Shown: positions 34,881 to 45,785, numbered from the stretch's first letter. The stretch: 64,000 bases of DNA from Tolypeutes matacus (GCA_026826555.1 JAKSZT010053881.1:11098667-11162666); one strand, 5' to 3'. Numbers and translations: made by a program. The notes: generated by a model from the letters alone, not told the origin.

Positions 34881-35290
34881 CTGCAGTTACCCAGAAAGGC
34901 TGGAGAAACACAGTCCCTCTCTTGTTCTATTGGGGGTAGGGGTGGAGCCATATATGTCCTACAGTCAAGTTCGTTCAGGTCAAAAGTGTCTGCAGTTGCC
35001 CTGAGAAGTTGAGGAAACAACAGCCCCCTCCTATCCTTTGGGGGTAGGGGTGATGGCAGAGGAATGAAGGTGCTCAACAAACCAATTTGTGTGGGCCGAA
35101 AGCGTCTTCATTTGCCTGGACAGGCTGAGGAAACACAGCTTCCCTCTTATCCTGTTGGGGGGTAGGGATGGAGCTACAGGTGCCGAAGTGTCCAGTCTGT
35201 GAGGGCTGAAAGTGCCTGCAGTTTCCCCGAGAGGCTGGTGCAGGTCCCCTCAGCTTCCTCCCTGCCAGAGGTGGGGCTGGGGCTAAGGCT
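34340..35290 (-). repeat. Tandem monomers of about 110 bp in the L1 5' UTR
   Basis: An anchor like CTGCAGTTGCCC followed by GAGAGGCTGAGG recurs near 34352, 34464, 34572, 34679, 34793, 34880, 34990, 35108 and 35216. Spacings are about 112, 108, 107, 114, 87, 110, 118 and 108 bp. Each unit also has GGGGGTAGGGATGGAGC-like and GTGGGCTGAAAGTG-like blocks. Units are diverged from one another. In mouse L1, 5' monomers of this kind carry the promoter; that role here is inference. Confidence 0.85.
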
Positions 35291-35755
35291 AGAGATGCAA
35301 TCTGATCTGGATGGAAAGAAGCTGGTCCCTACCAGCACTGCGATTTTCAGTCTGCCCTGCTTCCCCTCATGCTGGGGGCGGAGTTAAAATGGCGGCTACC
35401 AACCTCTTTCGGACTTGAACAGGTTCAAACTTTAGCTGTTCTTAGGATTATACTTTAGCCAACTAAATTTACTAATCAGTAACTGAAGTTGGTACCCAAC
35501 TGTCTCTTCCTCCCCCGTTTTTTGGATTTGAAGCTTCCGGCTTCAGCCACGGAATAACGTCTGAGTTGGCTTGCACTGCCAGTGGAGTATGGGCACTGGC
35601 CTCTGCAGATGGGCAGTCTCCACCTTCCTTTCTTCCAAGGATCTTCCAGGATGTTTTTCTGGTCTCCTGGGACCCCCAAACCAGGTGCTTTAGCTCTGGG
35701 TGATTACTAATTGCCCTGTAGGACGAGCTGACTCTTGGAGCTCCTTACTCTGCTG

Positions 35756-35762
35756 CCATCTT
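35756..35762 (-). promoter_or_regulatory. YY1-like site at the L1 5' end
   Basis: CCATCTT on the + strand reads AAGATGG on the element strand, within a few bases of its 5' end. The L1 of primates has a YY1 site in the same place that sets the start of transcription. A second ATGGCGGC motif lies at 35389-35396. Confidence 0.55.
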
Positions 35763-36011
35763 GCCCCTCACCCCTCCATTTAACTTTTGATAGTCCAAAA
35801 GGTATTGATTTATTTTGTGGGTTTTATATCCTTTAATTAAAGAACAACAACTCCTCTTTATTTCAGTCAGCCTTTGGTCATTTGATCAGTTTTACTCTGA
35901 AGATTCTGGTTCATTAAGTTTTGTGGGGGGAGGGAAGCCATTTGTAGTTTATAGGACTTCAATGGTGATTGTGATTCTCACTCCTGGATGAGAAACATTG
36001 CTGTTTGTTAG

Positions 36012-36195
36012 CAATTTTCAACTCTGAATGATCATTAGAATCATCTAGGAGATATAAAAGCAGTAACAGTGATACAAATCCCCAGGTCCTATTCCAGTTT
36101 CCTGAATCAAAATCTTTGAAATGAGGCCCAGGACTTTCTATTTTTTGAAAAACATTCTAGTTGATTTTGATAATATCAAGGTTTGAGAACCATTG
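36012..36195 (+). mobile_element. Non-autonomous hAT-type (MER) element
   Basis: CAATTTTCAACTCTGAATG..TTAGAATCATCTAGGAG opens it and AGGTTTGAGAACCATTG closes it, the arrangement of short hAT-Charlie repeats. The family name is not certain. Confidence 0.65.
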
Positions 36196-36295
36196 CTCTG
36201 TGTCCTCTAAAATCTATACTTATATTAAGCCAGGATATTGGAAAACTTCTACTCTCTTTCTAATCCTATTTAATTGTTTTTAGTAATACTGCTAT

Positions 36296-36465
36296 TAATA
36301 TTTTAATAATTATTGAACACATAGTAAATGATAGGCAGTGCATCACACTTTTCTGGGCTCAGAGAGGTTTAGTACCTTGCCACAGGAAGTGGCAGAGCTA
36401 GGGTATAAATTCAGGTTTTTCTGTTTTCAGAGCCTTTATTCTTTACCATGAATGTTACAGTGTCT
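36296..36465 (+). repeat. MIR SINE
   Basis: TTATTGAACACATAGTAAAT, then TCAGAGAGGTTTAGTACCTTGCC-like and GTGGCAGAGCTAGGGTATAA are the classic MIR core. Confidence 0.75.
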
Positions 36466-36957
36466 TCATTGAACTGCTCCTGTTGAGAGGCCATCAGTGT
36501 TTGTTCAGGAAGATTATTACAAAAAGTCCTAACATCTTGTTAGTTTATGATAAGGATGTTGTTGATTGAGACTATTGCTCACTACATTATCGTTTATTCT
36601 CCATGAAACTCAAGGGAGAAATCTGTCATAAATTTTTTTATTGTATGGGAACTGTGTCTCTCCTATAACTTTTTCTCCATTTTGCACTTGCTGCTTGAAC
36701 CTTACAGTCAAATTTCTAGTTTGCTGTTATCAAACATATAGGATTTTGTTGTCTGCATTTTGTTTTTAGGTTTCAGTCCTGTCATCATCTTAGATTTCTG
36801 TCTATTCTTTTTTTTTTCTTTCATTTTTCTCATTTCTTTTACAGTTATTTCATCCTCCTGCATTATCTTTGTTATTTTATGAAGCCAGGACAAGTAATTA
36901 ACTGATAAGTAATTAGCAAGTGCTTTTGAGCCATTTTATATAATGTTGGCCAAAATT

Positions 36958-37413
36958 TTTTTTTTTTTTTTTGAAGGTTTATTTATTTACTTTATCCATT
37001 TTAAACCACCACCCCCCCTTCCCCATTTGCTGTTTTGTGTCCATTCGCTGGACAATTCTCTGTGTCTGTTTCCTGCCATCTCTTCTCATCCTCCTTCTCC
37101 AGTCTTCACCAGGATTCGATCCTGGAGACCTTCTGATGTAGGAGAGAGGTATTCTGCCGCCTGCACCACCTCGGTTCCTGGTTTTCAGAGCTTTCGGAGC
37201 ATCTTGTCTTGTCTCTCCCCTGCGTCTGTCTCCTGTTACATCATCATCTTGCTGCATGGCTCCCGGGGCCTGGTGGCTCACCGGCACACAGAGCCTGGCA
37301 GCCCATGTGCCTTCTATATATATATATATATTTTACCGGGAGGTCCTGGGGATCGAACCCAGGTCCCTCTATATGGCAGACGCACGCCCAACCATTTGAG
37401 CCACATCCTCCCC
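36958..37413 (-). mobile_element. DAS-type SINE, long dimeric form
   Basis: It is closely similar to the copy at 29619-30053, including CATTTGCTGTTTTGTGTCCA and the TATATATA spacer before the second unit. B boxes lie near 37110 and 37350. Confidence 0.9.
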
Positions 37414-37477
37414 CAAGAATATTTTTGAAAGAGTTGAATTTTGAGAAGGAAGGAACTTGCAGTTTGGAACATTATGT

Positions 37478-37630
37478 GTCCCAGGCACTCTGTTAGATAT
37501 TCTTTTATGTTATTTTCATCCCAACCCTAAGAGGTAAGTGGTGAATATCCTCATTTACATATGAGAAAACTAATAAGAAAGGTTAAATTTTGTCACACAA
37601 AGCTGAACTTGAACCCAGGTTTGTGTGATT
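37478..37630 (+). repeat. MIR SINE
   Basis: CCAGGCACTCTGTTAGATAT..CCTCATTTACATATGAGAAA..GAACTTGAACCCAGG matches MIR. Confidence 0.75.
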
Positions 37631-37685
37631 CTAAACCCTTCCCACCCAGTGCTTCTAATGAAACTATTTTGCCAGATAATTTCTT

Positions 37686-37891
37686 CCCCATCCCAGATGA
37701 CTCCCTTGTCTGTTTGCTTGTAGTTTTTGCCCAATGTTTGTACTTGTTGTCTGCTTGTTTTCTTTTTGCTTGTTGTTTGCTCGTTGTCTGCTTTTTTTTT
37801 TTTTTTAACCCTTTAGGAGGCATTGGAAACCGAACCCGGGACCTCCCGTGTCAGAGGTGGGCACTTAACTGCTTGAGCCACATCTGCTCCT
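37686..37891 (-). mobile_element. DAS-type SINE
   Basis: GCCAGATAATTTCTT at 37671-37685 and 37892-37906 is a perfect duplication. The reverse-strand unit with a GGTTCGGTTTCC B box occupies the right half; the left half is a GCTTGTTGTCTGCT-rich tail. Confidence 0.9.
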
Positions 37892-37906
37892 GCCAGATAA
37901 TTTCTT

Positions 37907-39359
37907 AACCCTCTACTGGGGGTCATTCAGATATTTAAAAATATATATGGAGGACTTTGTAGGAAGCCCTGTACCTGCCATTGGGTGTACATCCCCAATT
38001 GCTTGTAGAAATTGCCACACTGTATAGAATGTCTTACCTTGAGCTTATCATGTCTTTTGAACAGATAATGCAGTGGTCATGGCCCTGGCAGGAAATAGCA
38101 CACTTAAAAAGGGTAAATGAAGAGAGTTTAATGAAGAGACTATTTATAAAGGAAAGGTATGGGCCTAGTCAGTTGAACCAGCAATGGATGGTACATTACA
38201 CAGATTGAGCAATTTAGGCCTTAAGGAGAAAGGGGAAGGAATGGTTACCCAGGCTTCTAAGCAGTAGCTCTAAGAGAAAGCTGCCTGTTAGGAACTGTGA
38301 CCTTCAGAAGAGGAAATTTGTGGTGACCTGGCAGGGATAGAGCTGGAGGAATAAAAACCTTGACCTCACTTTTATCCTCCTTTTGCCTTCCATTGACTGA
38401 ACCCAAGACATAAGGGGCAAGAGAACCCATTGATGCAGTCCATAGGGGTCCAGAGACGTGTTGGAGAAAGATGGAGAGTGATTCTGGATTCTGGAAGGGA
38501 AAACAGTAACAAGCATAGACATGGTCCCTGGTCGTCCCCCCCCCCCCCCCCCGAGATTCTGATTTATTAGGTCTGGAGTAGGGCTGAGGAATATGTATTT
38601 GAAAAATCCTACCTAGGTGATTCTGTCAATCATTTCTTAGAGTTACTGAGAGAAGGGTAGTAGTATGCCTGGGCTTAGAGATTGAAGGGAGAAATGGTAT
38701 GATATTAAAATTGGAGAAGTGATCGGGAGAACCTTGTTCTAAGGTAGTAGTAGGTAGGCACTAGCGAATTTTTTTCCCAAGCTAGCTTGCTTGTTCACTA
38801 GTGTCTCCTGCGTTGTCCACTGTAAGTAGTTCTCATTCCATGCATAGCTTCATTTCTTTGATGTCTTTCTTTGAACCTTCAATTCCTCAGTAGGAGGTAA
38901 GTATCAAGGAGACTGGAAAAGTAAAAGTTAAAAATAGTGACAGTGGTAGCACTGTGTTTCCTCTGAGGCCCACAACAGTAAATGCATTCCAGAGCTTGGT
39001 GATTTTCAGTGGAGAACTAGGGCCAAGGCCATTTTGGATTTTCTCATGTGTACAGAATTTGAAGTAACCTCTATTTATTTGGGTTTTTCTAGATATCTAG
39101 AATCATGACACATATAAAACCAAAAAAACTTTAAGGTGTACAAAATATATAGAGCCATAGTTTGAAATGAAAGAAGTAAAATATATTTATAACATGACGG
39201 CCTGGCCTGAACACCAGTGATCCAATAATAATGCATAAAGATTATATAACTGATTTTATGTTCACTTAAAGCACTTATTCACTTTTACTTCTTCTGTATA
39301 GCTCCCATCTAGCCCAGTGTCATTTATTGACTCTTAAATCCTGAGCTTTACTTTTCAAA
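37907..39359. other. Intronic stretch, mostly unrecognised
   Basis: A 17-base C homopolymer lies at 38536-38552, followed by a hAT-like GATTCTGATTTATTAGGTCT phrase. The rest is not recognised and has no coding signal. Confidence 0.4.
38536..38552. repeat. Poly(C) homopolymer, 17 bases
   Basis: An uninterrupted C run, rare in mammalian DNA at this length. Confidence 0.95.
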
Positions 39360-39570
39360 TTTGTAAATAGGAGTGATTATACCTACCCTCAAGGTGAGAT
39401 TAAAGAGATAATATATATAAAGTACTCAAACCAATTCCTGGCACTCGTGGCAGTTATTTATTCATTCATTCATTCATTCATTCATTCATTCAACTCAACA
39501 AATAACTGAGTGTTGAGCTAGGCATTAGGGATAGGGTGTGAACAAAAACAGGTGTGGTGGAAAGGAGCAT
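39360..39570. repeat. MIR/L2-like piece with (ATTC)n microsatellite
   Basis: GTGATTATACCTACCCTCAA, the (ATTC) run at 39450-39492 and the GAGCTAGGCATTAGGG phrase are typical of old MIR/L2 elements. Confidence 0.6.
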
Positions 39571-39904
39571 TAATCAAATAGTCATATAAAGGAATAAATA
39601 CTATGAAGACAAGGAGCAGAATTATATAACATGATATCAGAGTAAAACCCTGACTACCACTAGGTTCATAGAGGGTCTTCTTGTAGAAAAGATGTTAACG
39701 GAGATCTGAAAAATGATTAGGATCTAATAGGCAAAAAATATGAGAGGGCAGAAGGGTGGAATTCAGGCAGAAGGTGTAGCATATGTAAAGGCCCTCAAAC
39801 ATGAGGTAATGAAGCCCTGTCTCAAGTGGAGAACTAAAAAAGGCAGAATGGTTGGCGCATAGATAAATATGTGCTGATTGAGGGTGACGAGGTAGATCGT
39901 CATT
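39571..39904 (+). repeat. Old dispersed repeat, probably L2-type
   Basis: ATTCAGGCAGAAGGTGTAGC..GTAAAGGCCCTCAAACATGA is a phrase order I know from a common old mammalian repeat; it continues after the MIR at 40113-40275 (AAAAGATCACTCTGGCTACA). Naming is tentative. Confidence 0.45.
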
Positions 39905-40112
39905 CATACAAAAGCACTTACTAGGTAATCCTTACAACCATTTAAGACAGGCATATTGACATCAACACGTTACAGATGAGGAAACTGAGGCAGAGTGATT
40001 AAGTGTCTTGTCCAAAGTGACATAGGTAATACACGGGCAGAATCTAGATTTGAGCCCAGACAGCCTGACTCCAGAGTCCATGCTCTTAACAGCAGTACTA
40101 TATTGCTTGACA
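39905..40112 (+). repeat. MIR SINE, well preserved
   Basis: CAGATGAGGAAACTGAGGCA, TTGTCCAAAGTGACATAGGT and GAGCCCAGACAGCCTGACTC give the MIR core in order. Confidence 0.85.
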
Positions 40113-40275
40113 TGATCATTTTTACATTTTGAAAAGATCACTCTGGCTACAGTATGCAAATGGATTGGCGGATGACTAGAAAGGATGTGGAGAGACGATT
40201 TAAGGGCCTACTGCAGTATTCCAAGAAAGACAAAATTGTAGATTGACAGAGTGATGGCAAGGCAGATGCAGAGAA

Positions 40276-41479
40276 GTAAATGGCTTATTACTACACAAAG
40301 TGAGTGTATCTTAGGTGAATAAATGAAAAGCACATAAATGAATGAATCAGAAACATGCATAAATATGTCAATTTGCTCTCTCAGTGTACAATGTAAGCAA
40401 CAACTGCTGAATTATCTGTTGGATTAAACACCATGAGGTAAATAAAACCTATTTAGATTTGTTACCACCGACAAGGTGTTTATCTTAAATACATGGTAGA
40501 AAAAGATGTTAATCTGTAAAATAATAGATTATATATATTCATTCTGCAGACTTCTTGGTGTACTTAATACTATAAAGCTCTTCTAGTTCTCATTAGGCCT
40601 TTAAATACTCTTTAACACAAAAATAAACTAGAGTACCAAAGGTGTTATTGCTATAGATATGAGAAGAGAGCAAAGGAAAAATGCTCTAAATAATAAGTGA
40701 ATTAAAATGAAGAGATCGCTCACTGTAAAACTGAGAAATTATAGCTTCCTAAGCAATGGACAGAGAATAAATACTTCAGTCTAATTTGAAAAATCCATAT
40801 TTCTATTTCAGACATCCTATGTAGCCATATTCTGTATTAATTAATACATTTTATGGTAAAAAACAACAACAACACATTTTATCCCAGAAAGCTTAGAGAT
40901 GTGATAAGATATTAACATCTATTTTTAGTATTATTTTTCCGTTTCTTTAATCATTTCTAATCCTTTCTATAATTCTGATTATTACTGGTTGAGAGAGACT
41001 ACCTGATTATTTAGTTGTTAGAAATAAACCTAAAAAAAAAAAAAAAGTCTGGAACACACACAAATTCGATAACGTATAAATAAAAAATCCTTCTAGTGAG
41101 GGAGAAATGGGGAACTTAGTTGGGAGATATAAAACAGAATCTAAAGTCAGGATTTTTCCCTTCTCTCCTTCATCTCTGTGAACAATCCAGGTGAGGCTTA
41201 GCAAGTTTGGTATTCTCACAGAGTTGGAAGCTGTGATGGTCTGGAGCAGAGTGTCACAACCTAAGTCTTGAGGAGGACTTCTATGCAGAAAGGTGGTCTG
41301 GAACAGTAAGAGTCTAAGTTTAGGGGCGAGGAGAAGCCCTCTACATGAGGGGATGGTGGGCTCAGTGTGGGTTGTCAGCATGATTGGGATGAGGAGGGTG
41401 ACTATGTTGGGGGTAGTGGAGAGAATGGCAGTTTGCAATCCATTGCAGTATCTTGGAGCCCTGGTGGAATTATAAGACT
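40276..41479. other. Intronic stretch, nothing firm
   Basis: AT-rich to 41030, then a G-rich-looking stretch with reverse frames (41007-41438) that have no known domain. Likely decayed repeat. Confidence 0.35.
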
Positions 41480-41486
41480 AGCCATG

Positions 41487-41654
41487 GGAAGCAGATGTGG
41501 CTCAATCAGTAGGGCTCCCGTTTACCATATGGGAGGCCCCGGGTTCGGTTCCCGGGGCCTCCTGGTGAAGGCAAGCCCGCCTACACGGCGCGGTTAGCTG
41601 ACCCAGCGAGCACAAGCAGCAAGGGGGGGATAAATGAATGAATTAAAAAAATCT

Positions 41655-41683
<29 letters not shown>
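41487..41683 (+). mobile_element. DAS-type SINE, + strand, young-looking
   Basis: GGAAGCAGATGTGGCTCAAT, B box GGTTCGGTTCC, and a 24-base A-tail; flanked by AGCCATG at 41480-41486 and 41684-41690. Confidence 0.93.
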
Positions 41684-41685
<2 letters not shown>

Positions 41686-41999
41686 CCATGCTCAGAGTAT
41701 TGGAAACCAAGTGGAATGAAGGCGGGATTTCATGAGGATGAGGGACAGCACAGTGGCATAGTTCAAAGCAGTTTGTTAGTATTAGGGGGACAGTGGCGGC
41801 AGTCTAATAAGCGGTGTGGAACCTGAATACAGTGAAGAGGGTACCTGGGTGGAGGGGAGATTGTGATTACGTACTCAGGATTGTTCAAATGAGTAAATAT
41901 ATTAAGGATAAAGGGTAATGTAACATGGGACAGTATAACATAGTAAAACCTCATGCAAAATACAAATATGGGTGATATTGCATATATAAGATTGCTTTT

Positions 42000-42260
42000 A
42001 CAAAATATAAATGCAAATAAATTAGAGAGATGGAAACAGAATAGCAGCTATGTACCACAAGGGAAACAGAGAGAGATTGAGAGGTGATGAGTTTTTTGTT
42101 TTATTATTATTATTGGAATAATGAAAATGCTCTAATAATTATTGAAGTGGTGAATGCACAACTATGTGATATACCAAATACCATTGATTGTACACTTTGG
42201 CTGGATTTATGCTTTATTAATATGTATCAATAAAATTGATTTGCTATTTAAAAAAAAAAG
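42000..42260 (+). mobile_element. L1 3'-UTR-like end
   Basis: AATGAAAATGCTCTAATAAT..GTGGTGAATGCACAACTATG..ATTGTACACTTTGGCTGG, then CAATAAAATT and an A-run is the usual form of an L1 3' end. No ORF2 lies in front, so it is 5'-truncated. Confidence 0.65.
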
Positions 42261-42469
42261 GATAAAAGGAGTCAAGTTGTTAATTGTTGGAGAAAGAAGT
42301 ACAAATATTCTATTGGTGGTGGTAGATTAGAATTGGTAATGTAAGTTAGATTAGAACTGGAGATATTAGTGTATTCAATATGCCTAGATAGTTATGGAAA
42401 TAAAGACATTTATGTGTGTGGCTGTGTGTGTGTGTATGTATTCTAGTTATGTCCATTGAGAGGGCAGCC

Positions 42470-43400
42470 TTGGAGTAGTGATGAGTACACTTAGATCTAA
42501 ATCTTAGTTTCTCATTACCTTTCTCCATTACAAGGAACCAGCATTCCTTGTAGAAATAGCTGGTTCCAAGACTAGGGCAGTAAAAGTACAAGATGAACCT
42601 GGAGCATCTTGTAGTGCCATAAAGTAAAAAAGTACTCAAAGAATGATGGGTACTTGTCAAAAACAGACACTAGCTGGCCAAATATGGGACAGTTTGAGCA
42701 TCAAAATAAATAATGATGGTTATGAATAATAACCCATGGAATAAAATAAGAACCCATGAGTCCATACTGATATAAATATAAATGAATGCATTGTATGTTT
42801 GATGAAGAACAAGGTATTTCATGGCTTCAGAGTTAATCACAAAGGGAACAAAAGTAACTTTATGCCGGAGAGGCCTGGCAGTTTTCATCTTAATCAAGTG
42901 ATCAAAGGTAGCATCACTAGTCATGAGAGAAATTGAAATTGTGTGCCACCTGATTGGATGCAATGTGAAGAACACTTCATCATTTCCTGCCAAAGATGTA
43001 TAACCTGAATCATGTGGAAATATCAGACAAACTCAAATTGATGATCAATGTACAAAATAACTGACTTGTAACCTTAAGTCTCAAGGTTATGAAAGACATG
43101 GAAAGACTGAGGACCTCTTCTAAATTAAAGGAAACTAAAAAGACATAGAGTAATTGTAATGCTATTCCAGTCCTGGTCCTTTTGCTGTAAAGGACATTAT
43201 TGGGAACGTTGACAAAACTCGAATGGGGTCTGAGAATTAGATGGTAGTGTTGTATCAATGTAATAGTTCCCTGATTTTGATTGTTATATATTTGTTATAT
43301 AGGAGAATATATAGCAATATATATATTTTCTTTGTAGGAAATGCACACTAAAGCATTTGAGAATGTGAAAAGGGAAAATAAGAGGTGTGGGAAGTGGCAA
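42470..43400 (+). mobile_element. Old L1M 3' region
   Basis: GGGCAGTAAAAGTACAAGAT..CCATGAGTCCATACTGATAT..GGAAAGACTGAGGACCTCTT..AAGGACATTATTGGGAACG follow a common L1M 3' end in order over nearly 1 kb. Confidence 0.65.
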
Positions 43401-43745
43401 CAGCAGGTACACAAACACAAATTTTTTGGAGGAATTTGCTAAGAAAGGAAGCAGAGAAGTGGGGCTAGATGTTGGCTTGGGGTAAGAGAGTTCCTTGGTT
43501 TTTGTCTTTTCAAAGCAGAAGATGTTATAGGATGTATGTTTATGAATGACAAAGGAAGGGGAGAATGATAATGTGGAGAGGTTTTGATTTCGGAAGGAAT
43601 GTATTAAATAAGGAAGAGGGCATGGGATCCAGTGCAGAAGTGAAGGGATTGCTCTTAGATAAGAGCAGGGATCAGTGTAACAGAAAAGAAGTCAGAATAC
43701 CTACAGGTTGATAGTTTAATGAGAAGAGGAGGTAACTATCTAAAG

Positions 43746-43930
43746 CAGGGGTTCTTAACCTTTTTTGTTCCATGGACCCCTTTGCCAGTCAGGTGAAAAC
43801 CACGGACCCCTTACTAAGTCCACACTATTCTGTGTATTATTTAATAAATGACACCTGCACCAATACGTCCCAACAAGAATAATCTTTCTTGAATTTAAAT
43901 TCAAGCTCACGACCCCTTAAGAACCCCTGA
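43746..43930 (+). mobile_element. Non-autonomous hAT-type element with both terminal repeats
   Basis: CAGGGGTTCTTAACC opens it and TTAAGAACCCCTG closes it as an inverted repeat. The body matches 1409-1600 in reverse orientation. Confidence 0.8.
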
Positions 43931-44359
43931 TCTAAAGAGTGCTTCAATTTTCCAAGTGAAAATAGAATCTAAATTATCAGCAAGAATGAGGAAAGGAGAG
44001 AAGATGATATTGGAGGTTTCATGAGAAAGAAGGAAGGGCAAATAGTCATCCTGAAGGGTAGGAGAGTGAACAGCCTGGGAAAATGTAATAGGATCAAAGG
44101 TCAACCCTGCAGGCCCTCATGAGGTTTGTGGTAAAAAAAAAAAAAAGAAAAACGAGACTGATCAGTACAAATGTGTGTTATTCTTCAGCCATGTTCACTT
44201 GATGGGATATAGACATAGAGGAAGTAATCAACTGGCTAAGGTTGGGATTTTGTCAGAAGTACAGCAAAGGAAGAGAAGAATAAGGGAATTGAGTACATTG
44301 CAAAGGAGTGATTATTATGATAGATGAAGGTGAACTTCCTCAACACTGACCTGCTCCCC

Positions 44360-44827
44360 TGTGGTGGTTTGAAGCTGTATGTACCCCAGAAAAACATGTC
44401 CTTAGATTTCACCCATTCCTGTGGGTGTGAACCCCTTGAAAGTAGGCCCTTTTGATGAGGTTACTTCAGTTAAGGTGTGCCCCACTTCAGTCAGGATGGG
44501 ACTTAATCCTATTATTGGGTTCCTTTATAAGAGAATGAAATTCAGACACAGAGAGAGAAAGTCAAGGAAACAAAAGGCTGAAGTAGAACCCGGACAGAAG
44601 GAAGAGACCAGGAGACACTGCCATGTATCTTGCCATGTGACAGAGGGACCACAGATCATTGACAGCCAGCCCCAGAATACCACAGTCTTCAGGGAGAAAG
44701 AATCTACGGAAAACTACCCAAGTTGGTTTTTTCAGAGCATTCCTGTTCCACTAAATAGTTTTCAAATAGTTTGTGGGCATCCGGTCTCTGGTTTACTTAT
44801 GTATCTTTTAGAAGAATCATTGACCCG
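44360..44827 (+). mobile_element. MLT1-like LTR (ERVL-MaLR), xenarthran form
   Basis: TGTGGTGGTTTGAAGCTGTA opens it; TCAGTTAAGGTGTG, GGACTTAATCCTATTATTGG and TGCCATGTGACAGAGG follow. The same pattern recurs in the outer element at 58701-59695. No genes; the 3' end is not clear because a MER5-like element follows. Confidence 0.7.
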
Positions 44828-44828
44828 G

Positions 44829-45070
44829 GTTTATCAACCTTGACACTATTGATAAATTGGGCTGGATAATTCTTTGTTGAGGGAGAAAGGGAGCTGTCCT
44901 GTGCATTGTAGTAGTATTTAGCCACCTCTTTGGCCTGTAGCCACTAGATGTCAGTAGCATCCCCTCACCCCCACTTCCATTATGACAATGAACAACGTCT
45001 CTAGACATTGCCTAATATCTCTTGGGGTGGCATGGGTGGATCCAAATTGCCCTTGTTTGAGAACCATGTT
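44829..45070 (+). mobile_element. MER5-like hAT element
   Basis: CAACCTTGACACTATTGATA, GGCTGGATAATTCTTTGTTG, GTCCTGTGCATTGTAG, CCACTAGATGTCAGTAGCAT and TTTGAGAACCATG match MER5A/B in order. Confidence 0.85.
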
Positions 45071-45071
45071 A

Positions 45072-45262
45072 CAGACTTTTTTTTTTTTTTTGTATGTGGA
45101 AAGCCAATGCTTAACCACTGAGCCATATCAGCTCCCTTGAGTTGGTTTTCTCATTTGTTTTGCTTGTTTGTTTTTGTTTTTTCAGGAGGCCCTGGGAACC
45201 GAACCTGGGACCTCCCATGTGGGAGGCGGACGCTCAATCGCTTGAACCACATCCACTCCCTG
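45072..45262 (-). mobile_element. DAS-type SINE, dimeric, first unit truncated
   Basis: A B box GGTTCGGTTCCC lies near 45195 on the reverse strand. GCAGACTGTTTTTT after it resembles the ACAGACTTTTTTT before it, a likely target-site duplication. Confidence 0.88.
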
Positions 45263-45785
45263 CAGACTGTTTTTTAACTAGTAAAAGATATCTATCTTCA
45301 AGTCTGTCATACATTATCTTGTACATATACAGACTTATCTTATTTCAAATCTGCATGAAAAGTTGGATGTAAGCTTAAGTTTTGCAATCTTAAATCATTT
45401 TAAATGAACTGGAAGGAATATCCCTCTTTAATATGAAAGTAGACCCTTGAAATAAACGACCTGCTACTTAATTGAAATGAATGAAAAATGTTTATTCTCA
45501 AGGAAATCTGCTAATAAATTCCTTCTTAAAGCAATTAACTTATCCCTTTAGTTTTTGTAACTTAAAAATCTGAGTTTTGTCAATGAACGTGCATGTATAG
45601 ATAATATATACGTATATGTACAATACACAAGTAATGCTGAGCAGTTAAGTTTCTCTTTAAGTACCCTGTATTCATCTTTTCTATATTCAGAATACTGCCA
45701 CAAAATTGGCATGTATCCAGTATTAACTCTGTGATTAACAGTAAAGTCTGTCAGCAATTTCTATACTTCTATTTTTATAGTTTTT

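Larger units (their letters stand above)
30883..35772 (-). mobile_element. 5'-complete L1 insertion with truncated ORF2 and a non-L1 3' part
   Basis: CCTCCATTTAACTTTT occurs at 30867-30882 and 35773-35788, a perfect 16-bp target-site duplication that defines the insertion. In transcription order on the reverse strand it has: 5' end with GGGGCAAGATGGCAGC (35771 downward), a unique 5' segment (35290-35770), about nine 110-bp monomers (34340-35290), ORF1 (33938-32950), the start of ORF2 with the endonuclease domain (32890-31690), then about 750 bp with no L1 similarity, an AATAAA (reverse of 30919-30925) and a short A-tail next to the duplication. The reverse transcriptase and the usual L1 3' UTR are missing. 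A SINE (33953-34141) was inserted later. Either the source RNA was a fused L1 transcript or reverse transcription switched templates. Confidence 0.85.
35789..36957. other. Intronic stretch with a hAT fragment and a MIR
   Basis: Apart from the hAT-type piece (36012-36195) and the MIR (36296-36465) nothing is recognised. A reverse open frame at 36708-36893 is low-complexity (Lys/Met-rich) and not called. Confidence 0.4.

Noticed and set aside
39450..39492. CRISPR-like direct repeats
   Set aside because: It is an (ATTC)n microsatellite in a mammalian MIR/L2 context; no spacer-repeat structure.
41007..41438. Reverse frame of 143 codons
   Set aside because: No known domain, low-complexity Leu/Thr/Pro content and no splice or promoter context; probably chance in decayed repeat.
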